This document shows positions 10,912 through 20,837 of a stretch of 64,000 bases of DNA, in pieces. The stretch lies in NCBI GenBank assembly GCA_037044975.1, contig JBAOIL010000039.1, forward strand, positions 248,001-312,000, in the 5' to 3' direction. The position numbers were made by a program, and so were the translations under genes. This DNA comes from JADLHS01 sp020848635 (GTDB taxonomy: Bacteria; Verrucomicrobiota; Verrucomicrobiia; Limisphaerales; JADLHS01). The notes beneath the pieces were generated by a model, which searched no databases, had not been told where the DNA came from, and worked only from the letters and a program-made list of their open reading frames with translations. The first letter of the stretch is position 1, and each line of letters starts with the position of its first letter.

Positions 10912-12877
10912 ATGAGTGACAGAAATTCCGGCCGCCGTCGCCGCGGCATGCGATTCCGCCCCAGTGGCGGCTTGGGCCAGGGCCCGCAAAAGAATGACCG
11001 CGAAGCCACGCAGGCCCGCGCCGAGGTGGTAGCGGAAACCGCCGGGGCCAGGACCGGCTGTTTGAGAAACGCCATCAGGGCGAGATCGAACGCGCGGAAA
11101 ACGTCGCAGCGGGTTTGCCGCCCGAGGGCGCCCCGCTCCGGCCCACACGCATGAACATGGCAAGGGCGAATATCGCGAGCCGCATCTGAATACCCCCGCC
11201 AAGGTCGAGGAGGAAAAACCCTTCGAACCAGTCAAGATCAAGGAACAGCCCAAAGGCCTGGTCGAAACCATCAAGGTCGCGGCTTCCAACCTCGTCAAAA
11301 AGGTTCAACGGTTGATCCGGCCCCAGAAGCGAATCCACAAGGAAGTCATCATCAACGCCGAGACGCTCGAAACGCGCGTGGCGGTGTCCGAAGACGGCAA
11401 ACTCGAGGAGTTCAACATCGAACGCACCACCGAGGAACGACTCGTCGGCAGCATCTTCAAGGGGAAGGTGCGCAACCTCGAAGACGGATTGAAAGCCGCG
11501 TTCGTGGACATTGGTTTCGAGAAGAACGCCTTCCTCCACTATTGGGACATTGTGCCGAACCAATTCGACAGCGGCGTGGAGATCGTCGAGCGTCCGACCA
11601 AGAAGCGCGACCGGCCGCGCATCACGCAGAAGGACATCCCGCGCCTTTATTCCCCCGGCTCGGAGATTATTGTGCAGGTGACCAAAGGCCCCATCGGCAC
11701 CAAAGGCCCCCGCATCACAACCAACCTCGTCTTGCCCGGTCGCTATCTGGTGCTGCTGCCCAACTCCGATCAAAGCGGCATCTCGCGCAAAATCGAGAAC
11801 CAGCCCGAACGCCAGCGATTGAAGAAGATCCTGCGCGAACTGGCCATCCCAGACGGCATGGGCGTCATCATGCGCACGGCGGGCGAAGGCCAGCAGAAAC
11901 GATACTTTGTGCGCGACCTGGCGTTGCTCCTCGAGGAATGGCAAACCATTCAAGCGAACATCAAGAATCGACCGCCCGCCACCTGCGTGTTCCAGGAGCC
12001 CGACCTGATCGAACGCACGGTGCGCGATTTCCTGACCGAGGACGTCGAACGCATCATCATTGACAACGCCAAGGCCTGCGACCGCATGAAAGCGATGATC
12101 TCGAAAATCTCCCGGCGCTCCGCCAGCAAGGTGATTTTGTACGCCGACGCCCAGCCGGTGTTTGATCGGTTCAACATCAGCAAACAACTGGAAAACGCGT
12201 TCTCCCGCCAGGTCCACCTCAAGGGGGGTGGTTACATCGTCATTGATGAAACCGAGGCGCTCGTGGCGATTGACGTGAACACCGGTCGCCACAAGGGCGG
12301 CAAGGATCAGGAAACCACCATCCTCAAGGTGAACATCGAATCCGCGGACGAAATCTGCCGCCAACTGCGGCTGCGCAACATGGGCGGCTTGATCGTGCTG
12401 GACTTCATTGACATGAAATCCCGCCGTGATCAGCAAGCGGTCTATCAACGCGTCAAAGAGGGCCTGCGCCGCGACAAGGCCAAAACCCACATCCTGCCGA
12501 TTTCGCAACTCGGTCTGATGGAAATGACCCGCCAGCGCCACAGCGAAAGCGTGCGGTCGGCGGTGTACGACGATTGCCCGTATTGCAAAGGCAAGGGCAA
12601 GGTTAAGAGCACCGAAACGATGAGCGTGGAAATCCAGCGCAAGTTGCAGGAAATTCTAAAGAAGCGTACGCGCGACGAATCCGACTTCCAGTTGCGGATC
12701 GTCGTCAATCCGACCGTTCTCGAACGCCTGCGCAGCGAGGACGAGAAGCACCTCATCGAGATGGAAAAGCGTTATTTCGGCAAGCTCTCTTTCCGCGCCG
12801 ACCCCGGCATGCATGCCGAACAGTTCAAAATCCAGAACGTCGTCACCAACGAAGAGCTGGCGAGTGTCGGCTCCTGA
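10912..12877 (+). CDS. rng: Ribonuclease E/G family endoribonuclease (N-terminus frameshifted)
   Basis: The conserved core runs in one frame from about 11160 to 12877. It has an S1-like RNA-binding segment (GSIFKGKVRNLEDGLKAAFVDIG), the catalytic DNase-I-like part (DETEALVAIDVNTG, LRNMGGLIVLDFIDM) and the zinc-link CPYCKGKGKV. Upstream, an ATG at 10912, two bases after rodA, opens a very basic leader (MSDRNSGRRRRGMRF). Joining leader and core needs two shifts, near 11045 (beside GGGG) and near 11145. Alternatively the protein starts later in the core frame. RNase E/G matures rRNA and decays mRNA; placement after the mre/mrd/rod genes parallels the mre-rng arrangement of many bacteria. Confidence 0.88.
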
Positions 12878-12901
12878 TCCGATCGGTAAAACGGCGAAAC
12901 A

Positions 12902-12931
12902 CCCCACGCTTTGGCGTGGGGCGTTTCTTCT
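12902..12931 (+). terminator. Rho-independent-like terminator after rng
   Basis: CCCCACGC (12902-12909), a TTTG loop and GCGTGGGG (12914-12921) form a perfect 8-bp stem followed by a T-rich tract (GTTTCTTCT). It lies 25 bases past the rng stop and closes the cell-shape operon. Confidence 0.7.
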
Positions 12932-12973
12932 ATCTGATTGAAAATTCCGCACCCCAACCTCTAACATTCACCC

Positions 12974-13615
12974 GTGCTGGTTCTCGCTTACAGCTTCATT
13001 GCCTTGGGAGCTTACCTGTTGGGTTCAATCCCAACGGGCTTTCTCGTCGCGCGCATGCGCGGAGTGGACATCCGCACGGTCGGCAGCAAGAACATGGGGG
13101 CGACCAATGTCTTCCGTGTGCTCGGTAAAGGCCCCGGTATTGTGGTGTTACTGGTGGACGCGATGAAGGGTTGGGCTGCCATCGCGCTTACCCGATACGA
13201 GATCCATTCGCATTTTGCTGACGCCGGCGGACCAAATGAGGCCATTGCCCCGATCGTGGCCGGCCTGTTCGCCATTCTCGGCCACATTTTCACCTGCTGG
13301 CTCAAATTCAAAGGCGGCAAAGGGATTGCCACGTCCGCCGGCGTCATGGTCGCCCTGGTACCGTGGGCCCTACTGGTCAGCCTCCTCCTCTGGCTGGTCG
13401 CGTTCGTCACCACGCGTTATGTCTCGGTGGCGTCCATCGCAGCAGCCGCGGTGTTGCCCGTTGCGACCTGGTTTACAACCCATGACGCCATGCTTACGGG
13501 CGTTACCTTCTTGGTGGCCGCCTTGGCCATCTACAAGCACAAAACCAATATCCAACGACTGATGAACGGCACGGAAAACCGCTTCCACTTCAAAAAGAAG
13601 GATCTCGCAACATGA
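12974..13615 (+). CDS. plsY: Acyl-phosphate:glycerol-3-phosphate acyltransferase PlsY
   Basis: This 213-residue membrane protein starts at GTG. PlsY motifs are visible in order: LGSIPTGFLVAR, GSKNMGATNVFRVLGK, a DAMKG segment, and KFKGGKGIATSAGV. PlsY transfers acyl groups from acyl-phosphate to glycerol-3-phosphate in the membrane, the first step of phospholipid synthesis. Its stop overlaps the start of gpsA (ATGA), which makes its substrate, so the two form a tight functional pair. Confidence 0.96.
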   Translation: MLVLAYSFIALGAYLLGSIPTGFLVARMRGVDIRTVGSKNMGATNVFRVLGKGPGIVVLLVDAMKGWAAIALTRYEIHSHFADAGGPNEAIAPIVAGLFAILGHIFTCWLKFKGGKGIATSAGVMVALVPWALLVSLLLWLVAFVTTRYVSVASIAAAAVLPVATWFTTHDAMLTGVTFLVAALAIYKHKTNIQRLMNGTENRFHFKKKDLAT

Positions 13616-14592
13616 AAATCACTGTCCTCGGGGCCGGCGCATGGGGAACGGCGCTGGCCCGCATCCTCGCCAGGCGCGACCATGATGTGACGCTTTGGGA
13701 TTTCTTCCCGGAAACCGTCGAACTCATTCGCCGAACCGGACGCAACGAACGTTATCTCCCCGGCATTGAACTGCCACCGAATCTGCGGACGGAGGCCGAC
13801 GCCACGGAAGCCCTGGCCGGGGCCGATCTCGTGGTGGTGGCCGCCGTATCAAAAGGCTTTCGCCCTGTGACTCAGGCGCTGGGCGCTTACGAAGGCATTG
13901 TCGTCAGCGTGACGAAGGGGATTGAATTTGAAACGGGCCTGACGATGACGGACATCCTGAGGGAAAACTCACCGCGCTCCCGCGTAGTCGCCATGTCCGG
14001 CCCGACCCTGGCGATGGAAGTTGCCCGAGGCATTCCCACCGCCATCGTGGCGGCGAGCACGGAACTCACCGCGGCGCAGACGGTGCAGGCCCTGTTTCAC
14101 AGTTCGACCTTTCGCGTTTACACCAGCCCGGACCTCCACGGGGTTGAACTCGGCGGTGCGTTGAAGAACGTGATTGCCATCGGCGCCGGGGTTTGCGACG
14201 GACTGGGCTTTGGCGACAATTCGAAGGCCGCCCTCCTGACGCGGGCCATTTCCGAAATGCGCCGGCTCGGCGTCGCGTGCGGCGCCCAGGCTGACACCTT
14301 CACCGGCATGAGCGGGTTGGGCGATTTGATGGTGACGTGCTTCTCGAAACTTAGTCGCAATCGCGGTTTCGGCGAGCGCCTGGGCAAAGGCGAAAAGGCC
14401 GAAGCGATCGTCGCGAGCATGACGGCGGTGGCGGAAGGTTATCCCACGGCGCGCGCAGCCCGCGAGTTGGCCCGCAAGCACGGAGTTGAAACGCCAATCA
14501 TCGAAGGGGTGCATGCCATGTGCTACGAGGGCAAAGACGTGCGCCAGGCCGTGCAAGACCTCACGGGGCGCGACTCGAAAGCGGAAGACTGA
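13612..14592 (+). CDS. gpsA: Glycerol-3-phosphate dehydrogenase [NAD(P)+]
   Basis: A 326-residue cytosolic enzyme of standard length. The Rossmann motif GAGAWGTALA is at the N-terminus and the catalytic lysine lies in the typical GGALKNVIAIGAG segment, followed by GFGDNSKAALLTR and GLGDLMVTC. It reduces dihydroxyacetone phosphate to sn-glycerol-3-phosphate for PlsY, with which it is translationally coupled. The frame is intact. Confidence 0.97.
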   Translation: MKITVLGAGAWGTALARILARRDHDVTLWDFFPETVELIRRTGRNERYLPGIELPPNLRTEADATEALAGADLVVVAAVSKGFRPVTQALGAYEGIVVSVTKGIEFETGLTMTDILRENSPRSRVVAMSGPTLAMEVARGIPTAIVAASTELTAAQTVQALFHSSTFRVYTSPDLHGVELGGALKNVIAIGAGVCDGLGFGDNSKAALLTRAISEMRRLGVACGAQADTFTGMSGLGDLMVTCFSKLSRNRGFGERLGKGEKAEAIVASMTAVAEGYPTARAARELARKHGVETPIIEGVHAMCYEGKDVRQAVQDLTGRDSKAED

Positions 14593-14717
14593 GTCGAAAG
14601 CCTAACCGTTTGGAGAGGCCGACGCGCTCGGAAGGGTTTCACCTCGCCCGCCAATCGCTCGGATCGCCCAATTGCGTACGGAATCCGCTGCGAAAGCTCC
14701 GGGAACGACACCCACCT

Positions 14718-15347
14718 TCAGAACGGACCGCCTTCCGTCGGCTGCGACAGGGTGGCTTTGATCATCCGCATCAAATCCGCATGGTTTTCCACCGCTTTGA
14801 ACTGTGGGAACTGACGCTTCACGTTTTCCGGCGCATGGATTAGAAAACCGACGTGCGCCTCCGTGAGCATCGCGGTATCATTGAACGAATCACCGGCGGA
14901 AATGACGTTGTAATTGAGCAGCTTCAACGCGGCAACCGCCCGCTGCTTCTGCTCCGGAATGCGTAGTTGATAACCGGTGATGCGGTCGTCCGCCACGAGC
15001 AACCGATGGCACAGCAGGGTCGGGTAGTTAAGTTGTCGCAGGAGCGGGGCCGCGAATTGTTCGAAGGTATCTGAGAGGATGATGACCTGCACGATCGTCC
15101 GGAGTTCATCCAGGAATTCCTTCCCACCGGACAGCGGTCGCAACGTCCCGATCACGTTCTGGATGTCGGACAGCTTGATGCCGTGTTGGTCGAGAATGGC
15201 GATGCGATAGCGCATGAGTTTGTCGTAATCCGGCTCATCGCGTGTGGTGCGGCGTAATTCCGGGATCCCGGTCTTCTCGGCGACGGCAATCCAGATTTCC
15301 GGCGTCAGCACGCCCTCCATGTCCAAGGTCACAATTGATTGTTTCAC
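14718..15347 (-). CDS. thrH: ThrH-type phosphoserine phosphatase/homoserine phosphotransferase (HAD family)
   Basis: I start the protein at the GTG at 15347, giving about 209 residues, the usual ThrH size; the frame stays open to 15428 without family resemblance. HAD motifs are visible: motif I as TLDMEGVLTPEIW, motif II around VIILSDTFEQF, and motif IV as SAGDSFNDTAML. ThrH proteins dephosphorylate phosphoserine and can move phosphate to homoserine. It is convergent with gpsA and not clearly in an operon. Confidence 0.85.
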   Translation of the reverse strand: MKQSIVTLDMEGVLTPEIWIAVAEKTGIPELRRTTRDEPDYDKLMRYRIAILDQHGIKLSDIQNVIGTLRPLSGGKEFLDELRTIVQVIILSDTFEQFAAPLLRQLNYPTLLCHRLLVADDRITGYQLRIPEQKQRAVAALKLLNYNVISAGDSFNDTAMLTEAHVGFLIHAPENVKRQFPQFKAVENHADLMRMIKATLSQPTEGGPF

Positions 15348-15486
15348 GGGCGCGGAGTCTTCCAGAACGCATGCGGAGTGTCCAGCCGGGCTTGAAAGGA
15401 ATCGCGGCCAATTGAACGATTGGCTCATTGATCTAAGGGGGAAATCCCCAGTGGCCGATGGGTATTGGCCCTGTTATATCTTGGTC

Positions 15487-17052
15487 ATGAAACAAACGTT
15501 GCTGGCGTTGCTGTGCGTGGGGTTGACGGTGCTGGCCCGCGCCGAAAACTACGACCTCATCATTCGCAACGGCCGCCTGGTGGATGGCTCGGGGAATCCC
15601 GCCTTTTTTGCCGATCTGGCGGTCAAAGCGGGGCGCATCGCCGCGATCGGGCGCATCGCGGCCCCGGCTGCGACCGAGATTGATGCCACGGGAATGATCG
15701 TTGCCCCGGGCTTTGTGGACGTTCATACCCACGCCGATGAAGTCGCGGAGATGCCGCGCGCGGAAAATTTTCTGCGCATGGGCGTCACCACCGTCGTGGT
15801 CGGCAATTGCGGCGGCTCGACGCTGGAGATGAGAAAGTTCTTTCGCGAGATCGAAACCAATCGCATCTCCATCAATGTTGCCACGCTGATCGGCCACAAC
15901 ACCGTTCGCGAGCAGGCGATGGGCGGCAGCTTTGACCGGGCGCCCACGCCGGAGGAAATGGCGAAGATGAAGGCGCTCGTGGAAAGGGCGATGGCGGAGG
16001 GCGCGGTCGGTTTGTCCACGGGATTGATCTATTTGCCCGGGGTGTTTTCCAAGCCCGATGAAATCGTCGAACTCGCCACGGCGGTCACCCCGTATGACGG
16101 AATTTATGCCAGCCACATGCGGTATGAAAACTCGCGGATTTACGAGGCCCTGGAGGAAGTGTTTCGTGTCGCGCGCGAGGCCAAACTGCGGGTGGAAGTT
16201 TCCCATATCAAACTGGGCGGGGAAAAAGCCTGGGGCCAGGCGGAGAAGGTATTGGCGTGCATTGAACAAGCCCGCGCCGAAGGCCTCGACATCACCCAGG
16301 ACCAATATGCTTACACCGCTTCCAGCACCACGATGCGCCAGTTGATTCCCGATGATGTTTTTGACGGGGGCCGGAAGAAGTTCCTGGAACTCCTCGCCGA
16401 CCCGGTGGCGAAGGCGAAACTCGCCGCCCGCATGAAGGAGAAGATCCGGGCCCGGGGACGCGAGGATTACGCCTACGCGGTCATCGCCTCCTACCAGCAT
16501 GACAAATCGCTCAACGGATTGAATATCGTCGAAGCCACGAAGCAAGTGCGCGGCTCCGTCTCGCTGGATGACCAGATCGAGATGATTTTGGAAATTGAAA
16601 AAAACGGCAGCGCGAGCGGCGTATTTCACGGCATGAACGAGGATGACCTGCAGAAGTTCATGCGGCATCCGAACACGATGATTGCGTGCGACAGCGGCTT
16701 GCGCGAATTCGGCAAAGATGTGCCGCACCCCCGCGGCTATGGCAACAACGCCCGCGTGCTGGGACGCTACGTGCGCGAACTCAAAGTGCTGCGGCTCGAG
16801 GATGCCATCCGCAAAATGTCCAGCCTGCCGGCGAACACGTTCCGTCTGAAACAACGTGGTCAGTTGCGGGAAGGCAACTGGGCCGACGTCGTGGTTTTCG
16901 ATCCGGCAACGGTCAGTGATCCGGCGACCTACACTGATCCGCACCACTACGCCGTCGGCATTCCCCATGTGCTGGTGAATGGCGTGCCGGTCATCCAGAA
17001 TGGTGAACACACCGGCGCGAAACCGGGGTTGGGGCTGAGGCACCTGCCGTAA
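15487..17052 (+). CDS. Secreted N-acyl-D-amino-acid deacylase (D-aminoacylase) family amidohydrolase
   Basis: The ATG at 15487 is chosen because it opens a clear signal peptide (MKQTLLALLCVGLTVLARA) followed at once by the amidohydrolase N-domain (DLIIRNGRLVDGSG). The metal motif is FVDVHTHAD; family-typical segments include VVGNCGGS, TLIGHNTVR and GLSTGLIYLPG, and the C-terminal NWADVVVFDP. Length is 521 residues. The family removes acyl groups from N-acyl-D-amino acids; a periplasmic role in scavenging peptides or wall fragments is inferred. Confidence 0.88.
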   Translation: MKQTLLALLCVGLTVLARAENYDLIIRNGRLVDGSGNPAFFADLAVKAGRIAAIGRIAAPAATEIDATGMIVAPGFVDVHTHADEVAEMPRAENFLRMGVTTVVVGNCGGSTLEMRKFFREIETNRISINVATLIGHNTVREQAMGGSFDRAPTPEEMAKMKALVERAMAEGAVGLSTGLIYLPGVFSKPDEIVELATAVTPYDGIYASHMRYENSRIYEALEEVFRVAREAKLRVEVSHIKLGGEKAWGQAEKVLACIEQARAEGLDITQDQYAYTASSTTMRQLIPDDVFDGGRKKFLELLADPVAKAKLAARMKEKIRARGREDYAYAVIASYQHDKSLNGLNIVEATKQVRGSVSLDDQIEMILEIEKNGSASGVFHGMNEDDLQKFMRHPNTMIACDSGLREFGKDVPHPRGYGNNARVLGRYVRELKVLRLEDAIRKMSSLPANTFRLKQRGQLREGNWADVVVFDPATVSDPATYTDPHHYAVGIPHVLVNGVPVIQNGEHTGAKPGLGLRHLP

Positions 17053-17246
17053 CCGCCGCGCGCATCGTCATCGCAAGCCAAAGGCGACCGCTAAGCCCCA
17101 GTTCCGAACGGCCTGGCCGAGATGTTTCGGATTTAGTTACGGCATGATCCGCAGGCGGGTTTTGTCGGCAGTTTGACCGGAGATCTCGCCGTCGCCGCTC
17201 CGGGTTGAGGATCAGATGGACTTCCCGGAAACCAACTCCCCCTTCA

Positions 17247-18350
17247 CTACTTCAACCGCGTATCCATCCAGTCCAAAGTCTTCGCCCACATCGCCGGCGT
17301 ATAAACATGGCCCTGACCGGGGTACACGACGCTCTCAAATTGGTTTGCCTTGCCATAAAGCGCGTAGGCGGGCCGCACGGCCGCTTCAATCGCATGGATA
17401 CCATCCTCCGGCGAACCAGTGTCCTGGTCGCCATTCATCAGCAACACCGGGCGCGGCGCCAGCAACGCCACGACCGCTTCCGTATCAAAGTGATTCAGCA
17501 GGTTGGGCACATAATAATAGATCCCATGCGCTCGCAACGCTTCCTTGGCGATGAGATTCTGATAGCGCGTCAGGCACGCTACGGCGACGCCGGTTTGAAT
17601 CCGTTCATCCAGCGCCATCAACCACCAGGAGCGCGTCGCTCCCATGCTCATGCCCGTGACGCCAATGCGGCGGGCGTCCACTTCGGGCCGGGCTGCAAGA
17701 TAATCGAGCGCCATCAGGTCATCCCGCAGGATCATGCCCCACAACGTGCGACCGACCCAGAGGTTGAATTTGCTCGCGGTCCATTCGCCGGCGCCATTCC
17801 TTTCCGCCGCCCCGCCCGGCCCCAGGCCGTTGCGTTCGCCAAAACAATACGCGTCAATGGCCAGAACCACGAAGCCGCGTTTCGCGAAGGCCCGTCCGGG
17901 CGCTTCCGGAGTGTGGTTGGCCTGAAAAAGCTCTTCCTTCCCGATGTCGTATTCGCCGCCGTGCCAGTGGCAGTAAAGAATCGCCGGAGCCCGCCCAGAA
18001 ATGTTTTTCGGCAACAGGAGATAGCCGGGCACCGTCGCCCCCGCTCCGTTGTCAAAGCGGAATTTTTCGAGCAGATAATCCCCGCGATCCTCCCGCGCCA
18101 GCGTCTCGATCCTCGCAGCAGTTGGACGCGGCGGCAGTTTACCAAGCAGTTCCCCCAGTTCTGCGCGGACTTGCTGGCGTTGCTTCTCCCACGCGACCTT
18201 GTCCGCGGGAATGGTGAACGGCGGCGCAAGCTCGGCGGACTCCAGCCAGCGATGGGCGGTGCTTTGATTATTTTGGGCCACGGCGGGATTTTCGGCCGAA
18301 GCAATCGCGGTGGCAACTCCCAAGGCGACCAAGGGCAAAATGATCTTCAT
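17247..18350 (-). CDS. Secreted alpha/beta-hydrolase, acetyl-xylan-esterase/dienelactone-hydrolase-like
   Basis: A 367-residue protein with a signal peptide (MKIILPLVALGVATAIASA). The alpha/beta-hydrolase core has the nucleophile elbow GMSMGATRSWW, an acid region LLMNGDQDTGSPEDG and the catalytic-histidine region YPGQGHVYTPAMW. An oxyanion-type HWHGGEYDIG precedes. Such proteins deacetylate or demethylate polysaccharides; the substrate is not determined. It is downstream of the Gfo/Idh/MocA-type oxidoreductase on the same strand, 63 bases apart. Confidence 0.8.
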   Translation of the reverse strand: MKIILPLVALGVATAIASAENPAVAQNNQSTAHRWLESAELAPPFTIPADKVAWEKQRQQVRAELGELLGKLPPRPTAARIETLAREDRGDYLLEKFRFDNGAGATVPGYLLLPKNISGRAPAILYCHWHGGEYDIGKEELFQANHTPEAPGRAFAKRGFVVLAIDAYCFGERNGLGPGGAAERNGAGEWTASKFNLWVGRTLWGMILRDDLMALDYLAARPEVDARRIGVTGMSMGATRSWWLMALDERIQTGVAVACLTRYQNLIAKEALRAHGIYYYVPNLLNHFDTEAVVALLAPRPVLLMNGDQDTGSPEDGIHAIEAAVRPAYALYGKANQFESVVYPGQGHVYTPAMWAKTLDWMDTRLK

Positions 18351-18413
18351 CTTTGGCGACCGAAACTGGTTTTGAAACTCGACCCGGTGAATCTCCTGCT
18401 GGCGGTAATTCGA

Positions 18414-19673
18414 TCAAAGTTTGTACTGTGGAATTTTCATCAGCGCGCCGTTCTTCAAGGCCGATTGGTGCGCCACGATGCCCGCGACCGTCATGTTCAG
18501 CGCCTTGGCGATGTCCACCAGCGGCGTGCGGTCTTGGAGAATGGCGGTGACGAATTCGTTCATGAGATAGCCGTGTGATCCACCGTGTCCGCCGCCGGCA
18601 ACCCCGGGCGGAAGGGGTGGGCGTTCGAGGGGTGGCAGTTTCTTCTCCAGCCCTTCGTACTTGCCATAGTAGGAACCTTTTTGTCCGCGCACCCGGCCCA
18701 TCTCCCCGCTGGCACCGGGGGTATCCCAGCTCACCGCCATGCGCGACATGCCACCTTCACTGGTACGGAACAGGGCGATCTCCGTGCCGAACGCGTTCCG
18801 GTAACGGTTGTTCGCCGGTTGCAGATGCTTGATTCGACTCGGCATCCCCATGCAGGAGACTTCGGTGAAGCTCCCGCCGGTCACGCCCACGTAATAAGCA
18901 TTCGAGTGCGTTGGATACCATTGCGGCGGCAGCCCGATCCGCCAGCCCTCGTAGGAATCAATCGGCTCTTCCATGTAGTGATAATATTCGCCTTCGGAGT
19001 ACACGAGCTGGCCGAGGCCGCCGGTCTGGTAAATCTGCCGCATGGCGTACAGCTCATCGTGAAAGCAGGACGTCTCGAACATCATGTATTTGCGACCGCT
19101 GGCTTTGACGGCGGCCAACAACTGGTCGGCATCCTTGAGCGAACCAAATACCGCCGGCACGGCGGAGGCCACATGTTTACCGTGCTTCAGCACCTCGATG
19201 CAATGCCGGGCATGACTTGGAGCGTCAGTGGCCACGAACACCGCTTCGATCCGATCGTCCTTCACCAAGTCTTCGAGCGAGGGATAGGTCTTGGCACAGC
19301 GCGTCACCTTGGCCAGCTCGGCACAGCGGTCCGGGAGCAGATCGCTGACGGCCACCACCTCCACGTTGGGATGGTCCTGGAAACCGAAAGCCGCGCCGAA
19401 CTTGCAGACGCCGTAGCCGACGAGCCCCACGCGAATCTTGCGGTCGGAAACCGGTTTCCACCCGGCGGAAGCGTTAGGATTTTCCGCCGCCCGCTCAAAC
19501 CCTTGAATCAGCTTCTCCTCGGCATGGACGACCGGAGCCAAACCCCAACCGGCGGCGGTGATGCCCATGGCATGCAGGAAAGAGCGGCGGGTAAAGGTGC
19601 TGGGCGAATCGGACTGATTGGCAGCGGTGGCCGCGCGGGGGGGTTCGCTGGCGGCTGGGAGTTTTAGTTTCAT
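18414..19673 (-). CDS. Tat-exported Gfo/Idh/MocA family oxidoreductase
   Basis: A 419-residue protein with a twin-arginine leader (TRRSFLHAMG, then a hydrophobic stretch to VVHA). The NAD(P)-binding fold begins near residue 80 (RVGLVGYGVCKFGAAF) with the conserved EAVFVATDAPSHARH and EVLKHGKHVASAVP segments. Exported members in Bacteroidetes and Verrucomicrobia often act on glycosides with tightly bound NAD. With the esterase it probably forms a two-gene saccharide-processing unit. Confidence 0.88.
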   Translation of the reverse strand: MKLKLPAASEPPRAATAANQSDSPSTFTRRSFLHAMGITAAGWGLAPVVHAEEKLIQGFERAAENPNASAGWKPVSDRKIRVGLVGYGVCKFGAAFGFQDHPNVEVVAVSDLLPDRCAELAKVTRCAKTYPSLEDLVKDDRIEAVFVATDAPSHARHCIEVLKHGKHVASAVPAVFGSLKDADQLLAAVKASGRKYMMFETSCFHDELYAMRQIYQTGGLGQLVYSEGEYYHYMEEPIDSYEGWRIGLPPQWYPTHSNAYYVGVTGGSFTEVSCMGMPSRIKHLQPANNRYRNAFGTEIALFRTSEGGMSRMAVSWDTPGASGEMGRVRGQKGSYYGKYEGLEKKLPPLERPPLPPGVAGGGHGGSHGYLMNEFVTAILQDRTPLVDIAKALNMTVAGIVAHQSALKNGALMKIPQYKL

Positions 19674-19894
19674 CGTTCAAAATTAGCTCCGTCGGCAAGG
19701 ACAGGTCAACTTCGTTAAGCGTCCGTTCAAAAGCCACCGCCAAAGCAAGGAGGCTCGGGCTGTACATCGGCGCGACATAAAACTTCGCAGTTTTCCCACT
19801 TCGGCGACCGCGACCGAAAGTCCGCAAACGGATTCTGACTCAAAAGATCGGCACCTGCTCGGGCACGATCTGGAGGAGTCGCCCCAGATCACGG

Positions 19895-20677
19895 TCACTG
19901 AACTCCCGCGGAACGATTCGCCGGCCAGGCAATCCAGCCGGCCTTGCGGCTGATTTCCATGGTCCGCGGCTCCCGCCAGCGCCAGGTTTCAGCGTGCCCG
20001 TCGGCGAAAGTCAACGTGCAACCGTTGTTGTGCCGCGTCGCCGGGAAACTGATCCACTCCCACGGCGCCGTCCCGAAGAGTTGGAAGCCGGGAGTGTTCA
20101 CGCAAAACGTGGATTGCTGGATGCTGTTTTCGTGTTCGTCGATGAACACGAGGGCCCGGGCCGGTCCCGGTTTGAGGATCTGGGAAGTCTTGTGCCAGCA
20201 CTTGCGGTAATCGGAGTCGCCCGGGTTCGTGATCGCGTTCATATAAATGCTCATGGACACGGTGCGGGTACGCGGTATTTGTCCCTGATCGCGGACGGTG
20301 GATTTGTCTGCCGGGCACTTGTAAATGCTGACCGACTGGTTGTAGCGAAACAGAGCGCCGTTTTCAATATTCGTCAAAGTCGTGTCGGTGTACGCGTTGC
20401 CGTGCAGCCAGGAATTGATTCTGGTCGTCAGGGCGGTACGCGAGGGGACGTACACCACGGCCTCATTGGCGGGAAGGTTATCCTGCTGGTCGTCAGTGTA
20501 CATCTGCCAGCAAAGTTGAAGCTGGCGATAGTTGTTAAGGCAGCCGATCTGCTGCGCCTTGGCCTTGGCCCGGCTCAAGGCCGGCAGCAGCATGGCCGCA
20601 AGAATGCCGATGATCGCAATCACCAGCAGCAGTTCGATCAAGGTGAACGCGTACGTGGCGTTGGGCGTGGATTTCAT
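19895..20677 (-). CDS. Pseudopilin-like protein with H-X9-DG C-terminal motif
   Basis: The likely start is ATG 20677 (alternative ATG 20692), which gives the short leader before the type IV prepilin site and helix (AFTLIELLLVIAIIGILAAM). The C-terminus has histidine followed after nine residues by DG (HNNGCTLTFADG), the H-X9-DG motif of a family expanded in Planctomycetes and Verrucomicrobia. Length is about 260 residues. These proteins are exported and N-methylated like pilins; their cellular role is unsettled. Confidence 0.85.
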   Translation of the reverse strand: MKSTPNATYAFTLIELLLVIAIIGILAAMLLPALSRAKAKAQQIGCLNNYRQLQLCWQMYTDDQQDNLPANEAVVYVPSRTALTTRINSWLHGNAYTDTTLTNIENGALFRYNQSVSIYKCPADKSTVRDQGQIPRTRTVSMSIYMNAITNPGDSDYRKCWHKTSQILKPGPARALVFIDEHENSIQQSTFCVNTPGFQLFGTAPWEWISFPATRHNNGCTLTFADGHAETWRWREPRTMEISRKAGWIAWPANRSAGVQ

Positions 20678-20837
20678 CCATGAAATGATCATTGGCTGGG
20701 ATTCATTTAACCCCCGCAATCCAGCCGTGCAAACGTTTTGTTGCCCTTGAGCAAGGCATGACCGGTTATCGCCTGGCATCGGTAAATGCAAATTCTCCGT
20801 GCATCCCGCCAGGAATTCGGCGACAACCGTCCCTGCA

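Noticed and set aside
11075..12541. 488-codon minus-strand open frame
   Set aside because: Antisense to RNase E/G; composition follows complementary codons and no family motif is present.
6271..12877. Programmed frameshifting in mreC, mrdA and rng
   Set aside because: The breaks differ in sequence context, lack slippery heptamers with downstream structures, and recur in unrelated genes; indel error explains them more simply.
15433..17043. 536-codon minus-strand open frame
   Set aside because: It is antisense to the well-supported D-aminoacylase gene, has no recognisable domain and has the His/Arg/Gly-rich composition of a GC-rich shadow frame.
18585..19667. 360-codon plus-strand open frame
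   Set aside because: Mirror of the Gfo/Idh/MocA-type oxidoreductase gene.
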